Shown here: positions 61,101-64,000 of the stretch, one piece after another | How positions within the stretch are numbered: the first letter of the stretch is position 1 | How the letters are laid out: every line of letters starts with the position of its first letter | Assembly: GCA_039414355.1 (NCBI GenBank) | Contig: JBCDJN010000007.1 | Coordinates: 1-64,000 of the forward strand | Source: JBCCQL01 sp039414355 | GTDB taxonomy: Bacteria; Planctomycetota; Planctomycetia; Pirellulales; Lacipirellulaceae | Reading direction: 5' to 3' | DNA: 64,000 nt | Translations under genes and position numbers: made by a program | The notes under the pieces: generated by a model | The model's input: only the letters and a program-made list of their open reading frames with translations | Databases searched by the model: none | What the model was told of the DNA's origin: nothing

Positions 61101-64000
61101 TCAACGCGCGGGATCGATGACGAATTCGCCAAGGTCTCTCATTTCACCGGACGCAACCCAGAACTCCTTGAGCACCTTCGGTTTGCCATCCACAAAGGTC
61201 CGCAGCCGGTACGTCGCTCCCGGGATGAGCGCGGGGAAAACCACCCGGCCTTGGTCGTCCGGTTCGTCGCCGGCGCCGATGCGATAGTTGACGCGGTCGA
61301 TGTTGGAAACGAAGTCCGAATCCCCCAACAGCTCTCCACGCCGAGCCGCCTCAAAATCGTACGGTGAAGGCCCAGGGGTGACTGCAAGGTGGAGCGATGG
61401 CGAGGGTCCCGTGTGTGGGTCGCCCTCGCTGTTGACATAGTGAACAACCGCTTCGCCGCACTGCTTCAGCATCGCCGTCACGTCTTCTCCGCCGCGTACC
61501 ATCACCGTTGCGCCGAGTTGGTTCTTCGCGTCAAGAATGTGAACCGGCAACTCTTCCCCCTCCTTGAGGCCCGGCACTTTGAAACGCCCCCCTAGGGTCG
61601 GCGCAACCTGGCCGCGCCAAGCAAGGGATCCAGGCATGCGGTTGTGCTTCGAGACGACAATCGCCTCGGCGACGCTCTTGCCGTTCTCATCCACGATGCG
61701 GCCGTTAACCGGCGAACAGCGATCAAGCTCGATGTTCACTTCAAGTTGGTCGTCGCTCGGTTGAGGATCGAGGCGGTGCACGGCCTGGGCATAGTTGCGT
61801 TGGCCGCCTGTCTTGCCCCGGCTGACTTCGCGTTCGGCAATGGTCAGGGTGATAAACCGGCCGCTCTCTTCCTGGACAAACAGCCTGCCGGGGCCGGGCA
61901 GCACTGCAATTGCGAAGCGGCCTTGTTGGTCCGAGAGCTGAATGCCTTGCCACCCGGTTAAGATGTCGTCCGCCACGTTCGGGTTGTTGCTGGTCTCCGG
62001 CCTGTACTGAATCGAAGCGCCCGCAACAGGATCGCCACTGCCAGCTTCTACGACCTTCCCTCTTACGAGCACCCCACGTGGGAGTGAAACATCCACCTGA
62101 CGAGATGCGTCGCCTTCCCTCCACCGGATCGACTCGGGTCCGTTGGGGGTCTTGCGGGCGAGGTAAGGCTGTCCGTCAGGCGGATAGGCCGTGACGCCAA
62201 ACCGTATCCCAGGCTTCGGGCTGATCCGGTATCGGCCCTCGGCGTCAGCCTTGCCGGCGACGGAGACCATCGAGCCGTACAGTTCCTGCTGGCTAGCCCA
62301 GACTGTCAGCCGTGCGCGCGGCGCTGGCTCGCCGGTATCCTCGTAGGTGACGACGCCTTCAAAGAGCTGCGCCGGCGCCAACGCAAGCACCGCCTCTTCG
62401 TCGGGAGCAACATTTCTCGTCAACGCGCGGTAGGTGCCGTCGCGCTGGCCACGCTGCTCGGGCAGACCCGTGTTGAGCATGATCTCTTGTGGCGCGAACC
62501 GTTCGTTACCGTTGGTTGTGAGAAAGACGCCGTAGCCGGCGGGCACGCCACGGATGACGAACCGGCCCTCGCTATCGGATACCTTTGGCGAGATCCAGGC
62601 GTCTGGCGGGGTGTCGCCCCGGTAGCCGGCGCCATCGCGACTCATGCGCTGCCCCTCTTGCCGCTTTATGATGTTCACCACCATTAGCTGGACCCCAGCG
62701 GCCGGCTGGCCTTCGATGTCGATCAGCTTGCCGCGGATCGGCTCCTCGGGTTGCAAGACAAGCGAGGCGTCAATGCGCGGCTCGGCGAGGTTTAGCATCG
62801 TCTTCCAAGCGACCGCGGCGCCGTCGCGACGGGCGATCAGCTGCGCGAACTTATGCGTGGAAGGAGTCGCTCCGGTGATTCTGAGTCGATACGTCCCGTC
62901 CTCGCCGACAACGGCCTTAGCCAGTAGGTCGGCTTCGTTGGAGAGGTCGCCGCCGCGACGAGGGCGAGTACGCAACGCCACCACCGCCACGTACGCCCCG
63001 TTGGCCGGGGCGCCGCTGGAGAGCGTGACGGTTCCCGAGACGACAATCGCCTGCTGCTCCGCCACGTAGGAAGCAGCCGCTGCCTTGCCCGCTTCGGCAC
63101 GTTTGGCGAGCTCTTTCTCGTCTAACAACCGCACATCACCCAGGTCTTTTGACTCTCCGGGTGCGACCTCGATCACCACATCTAGCGGACCGGAGAATTT
63201 CGGCGCACGCCGGCTGCGCGCCATCATGCTTTCGCGATCGGTTGCTTCAAGGCCGTACTCAACCCCAGGCACGAGGCCGGCAATCTCGAATCTGCCGTTG
63301 GAATCGGTCTCGTATTGGGGCGAGGATGAGTGAATGACGTTGTGCGGCAACGGCGCCGCTTTGGCGTCGACTCTCCTTTCCGCGGGGCTCGCGGTGGGCA
63401 GGAAGTGACGCGACAACTGGCAATTGGGCAGCGGCTCCCCGTCCTTGTCGACGAGACGCCCCATCACCTTACCAGCGGGTTGCAGCTGAACCACCAAGTC
63501 TTCCGGTAGTTCTCCTTGAACCAGGGTATGCCCAGCCAACTGCCGCTCTTGTTGTACAAAGTAAACGTGTCGCGGTTGCTCGGGGTTGTAGCTGACAATT
63601 TCAAACTTGTCTGCCTTCGACCGGTCCCACGAGCCGGCGAACTCGGCGAGCTGCCCGGTGTGGTAGAAGTCGGTGACTGGCTCACCTTCTGGATCGACAA
63701 CCCTGCCGATGGCCGTCGTCCCGCGGTCGAGTTGCAGGTTCAGTTCCACCCGCTCGGACTGTTCGTGGGGGTTTACTTCCGCGACGAGGTGCGAGTTGCC
63801 CGGCATCAGATAAGACGGATTGGTCCTGATAATCTCCGCCACTTCAGTGACCGATCCATCACTCTTCAGGATGCCTTTCGCCCGCGGGTAGATCTGGTGA
63901 TTGTCGGCGTTGAAAGTGACATAGCCTTCCCCGGGTAGAGCCACGAGCCGGTAACGACCCTCGTTGTCAGATCGCAGCCGATCGCGTTCATCCACTCCTA
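61101..64000 (-). CDS. Multi-repeat carboxypeptidase-regulatory-like surface protein (5' end outside window)
   Basis: At least 965 residues; the reading frame is open to the window edge and the first codons (GVDERDRLRSDNEGRYRLVALPGEG) are internal. The chain is a series of carboxypeptidase regulatory-like/Cna-B beta-sandwich units, each with a G-x-V-V-D-x-x-G-x-P-V turn and a D-x-x-G-R-F/Y hairpin (IGRVVDPEGEPVTDF, MGRLVDKDGEPLPNC, YETDSNGRFEIAGLVPG, RGKVVEAGSGDPVAGA, NGRIVDENGKSVAEA). These are structural or adhesion modules outside the cell. It is the first visible gene of an operon with DUF1800 and DUF1501. Confidence 0.87.
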   Translation of the reverse strand, partial: GVDERDRLRSDNEGRYRLVALPGEGYVTFNADNHQIYPRAKGILKSDGSVTEVAEIIRTNPSYLMPGNSHLVAEVNPHEQSERVELNLQLDRGTTAIGRVVDPEGEPVTDFYHTGQLAEFAGSWDRSKADKFEIVSYNPEQPRHVYFVQQERQLAGHTLVQGELPEDLVVQLQPAGKVMGRLVDKDGEPLPNCQLSRHFLPTASPAERRVDAKAAPLPHNVIHSSSPQYETDSNGRFEIAGLVPGVEYGLEATDRESMMARSRRAPKFSGPLDVVIEVAPGESKDLGDVRLLDEKELAKRAEAGKAAAASYVAEQQAIVVSGTVTLSSGAPANGAYVAVVALRTRPRRGGDLSNEADLLAKAVVGEDGTYRLRITGATPSTHKFAQLIARRDGAAVAWKTMLNLAEPRIDASLVLQPEEPIRGKLIDIEGQPAAGVQLMVVNIIKRQEGQRMSRDGAGYRGDTPPDAWISPKVSDSEGRFVIRGVPAGYGVFLTTNGNERFAPQEIMLNTGLPEQRGQRDGTYRALTRNVAPDEEAVLALAPAQLFEGVVTYEDTGEPAPRARLTVWASQQELYGSMVSVAGKADAEGRYRISPKPGIRFGVTAYPPDGQPYLARKTPNGPESIRWREGDASRQVDVSLPRGVLVRGKVVEAGSGDPVAGASIQYRPETSNNPNVADDILTGWQGIQLSDQQGRFAIAVLPGPGRLFVQEESGRFITLTIAEREVSRGKTGGQRNYAQAVHRLDPQPSDDQLEVNIELDRCSPVNGRIVDENGKSVAEAIVVSKHNRMPGSLAWRGQVAPTLGGRFKVPGLKEGEELPVHILDAKNQLGATVMVRGGEDVTAMLKQCGEAVVHYVNSEGDPHTGPSPSLHLAVTPGPSPYDFEAARRGELLGDSDFVSNIDRVNYRIGAGDEPDDQGRVVFPALIPGATYRLRTFVDGKPKVLKEFWVASGEMRDLGEFVIDPAR

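Overview
The window is about 66% G+C and looks like a planctomycete chromosome, most likely order Pirellulales near Lacipirellulaceae (inference). The basis is the combination of two DUF1559 prepilin-like proteins, a DUF1800/DUF1501 pair, planctomycete dockerin-like repeats with a PEP-CTERM tail, LEPR/LEQR-type amino termini on secreted proteins, a sigma factor next to a Hanks-type kinase, and a YCF48-like secreted protein. No CRISPR array, rRNA or intact tRNA was seen.

Region 1 (1-6389) is the end of the ribosomal protein super-operon: secY (partial), adk, map, rpmJ, rpsM, rpsK, rpsD, rpoA, rplQ, closed by a perfect terminator. Spacers are unusually wide and carry repeats, including a 32-bp inverted repeat directly before rplQ. 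infA is absent from its usual place.

Region 2 (6405-13185) holds small secreted and unknown proteins, class II aldolase fba with its own terminator, a Uma2-type nuclease-like protein, a two-domain rhodanese, a DUF3891 protein, and a zinc dehydrogenase broken by one in-frame TGA.

Region 3 (13576-31579) mixes secretion-related and metabolic genes: a dockerin/PEP-CTERM protein coupled to a DUF1559 protein, SRPBCC, RNase HII-like protein, GH18 hydrolase, FAD oxidoreductase, a small gene flanked by 40-bp inverted repeats, lysA-like decarboxylase, hpt with a GT4 glycosyltransferase, a ~990-residue YCF48/CBM9-like protein, and an HDOD signalling protein.

Region 4 (31663-38565) has a site-2 protease, an ECF-type sigma factor with a Ser/Thr kinase separated by an inverted repeat, a lipase-like hydrolase, a prepilin, and a photolyase-like cluster in which the FAD domain and an antenna-like domain are separate, reordered genes facing DUF2256 and a conserved partner.

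Region 5 (38566-50679) has an animal-type haem peroxidase, an EF-hand protein, ilvB with a UbiA prenyltransferase, a second DUF1559 protein and a 1089-residue BNR-repeat protein.

Region 6 (50680-64000) looks accessory: a 758-residue helical-repeat protein ending in a HENAH zincin domain, lying between 13-bp direct repeats and beside a tRNA-3'-end-like remnant, then a decayed dockerin/PEP-CTERM fragment, a G8/PKD secreted protein, and a DUF1501-DUF1800-repeat-protein operon that runs off the window.

A recurring theme is intergenic space filled with imperfect inverted repeats with 23-41 nt arms (5545, 22955, 26504, 33480, 41267, 42305) and short tandem word repeats.
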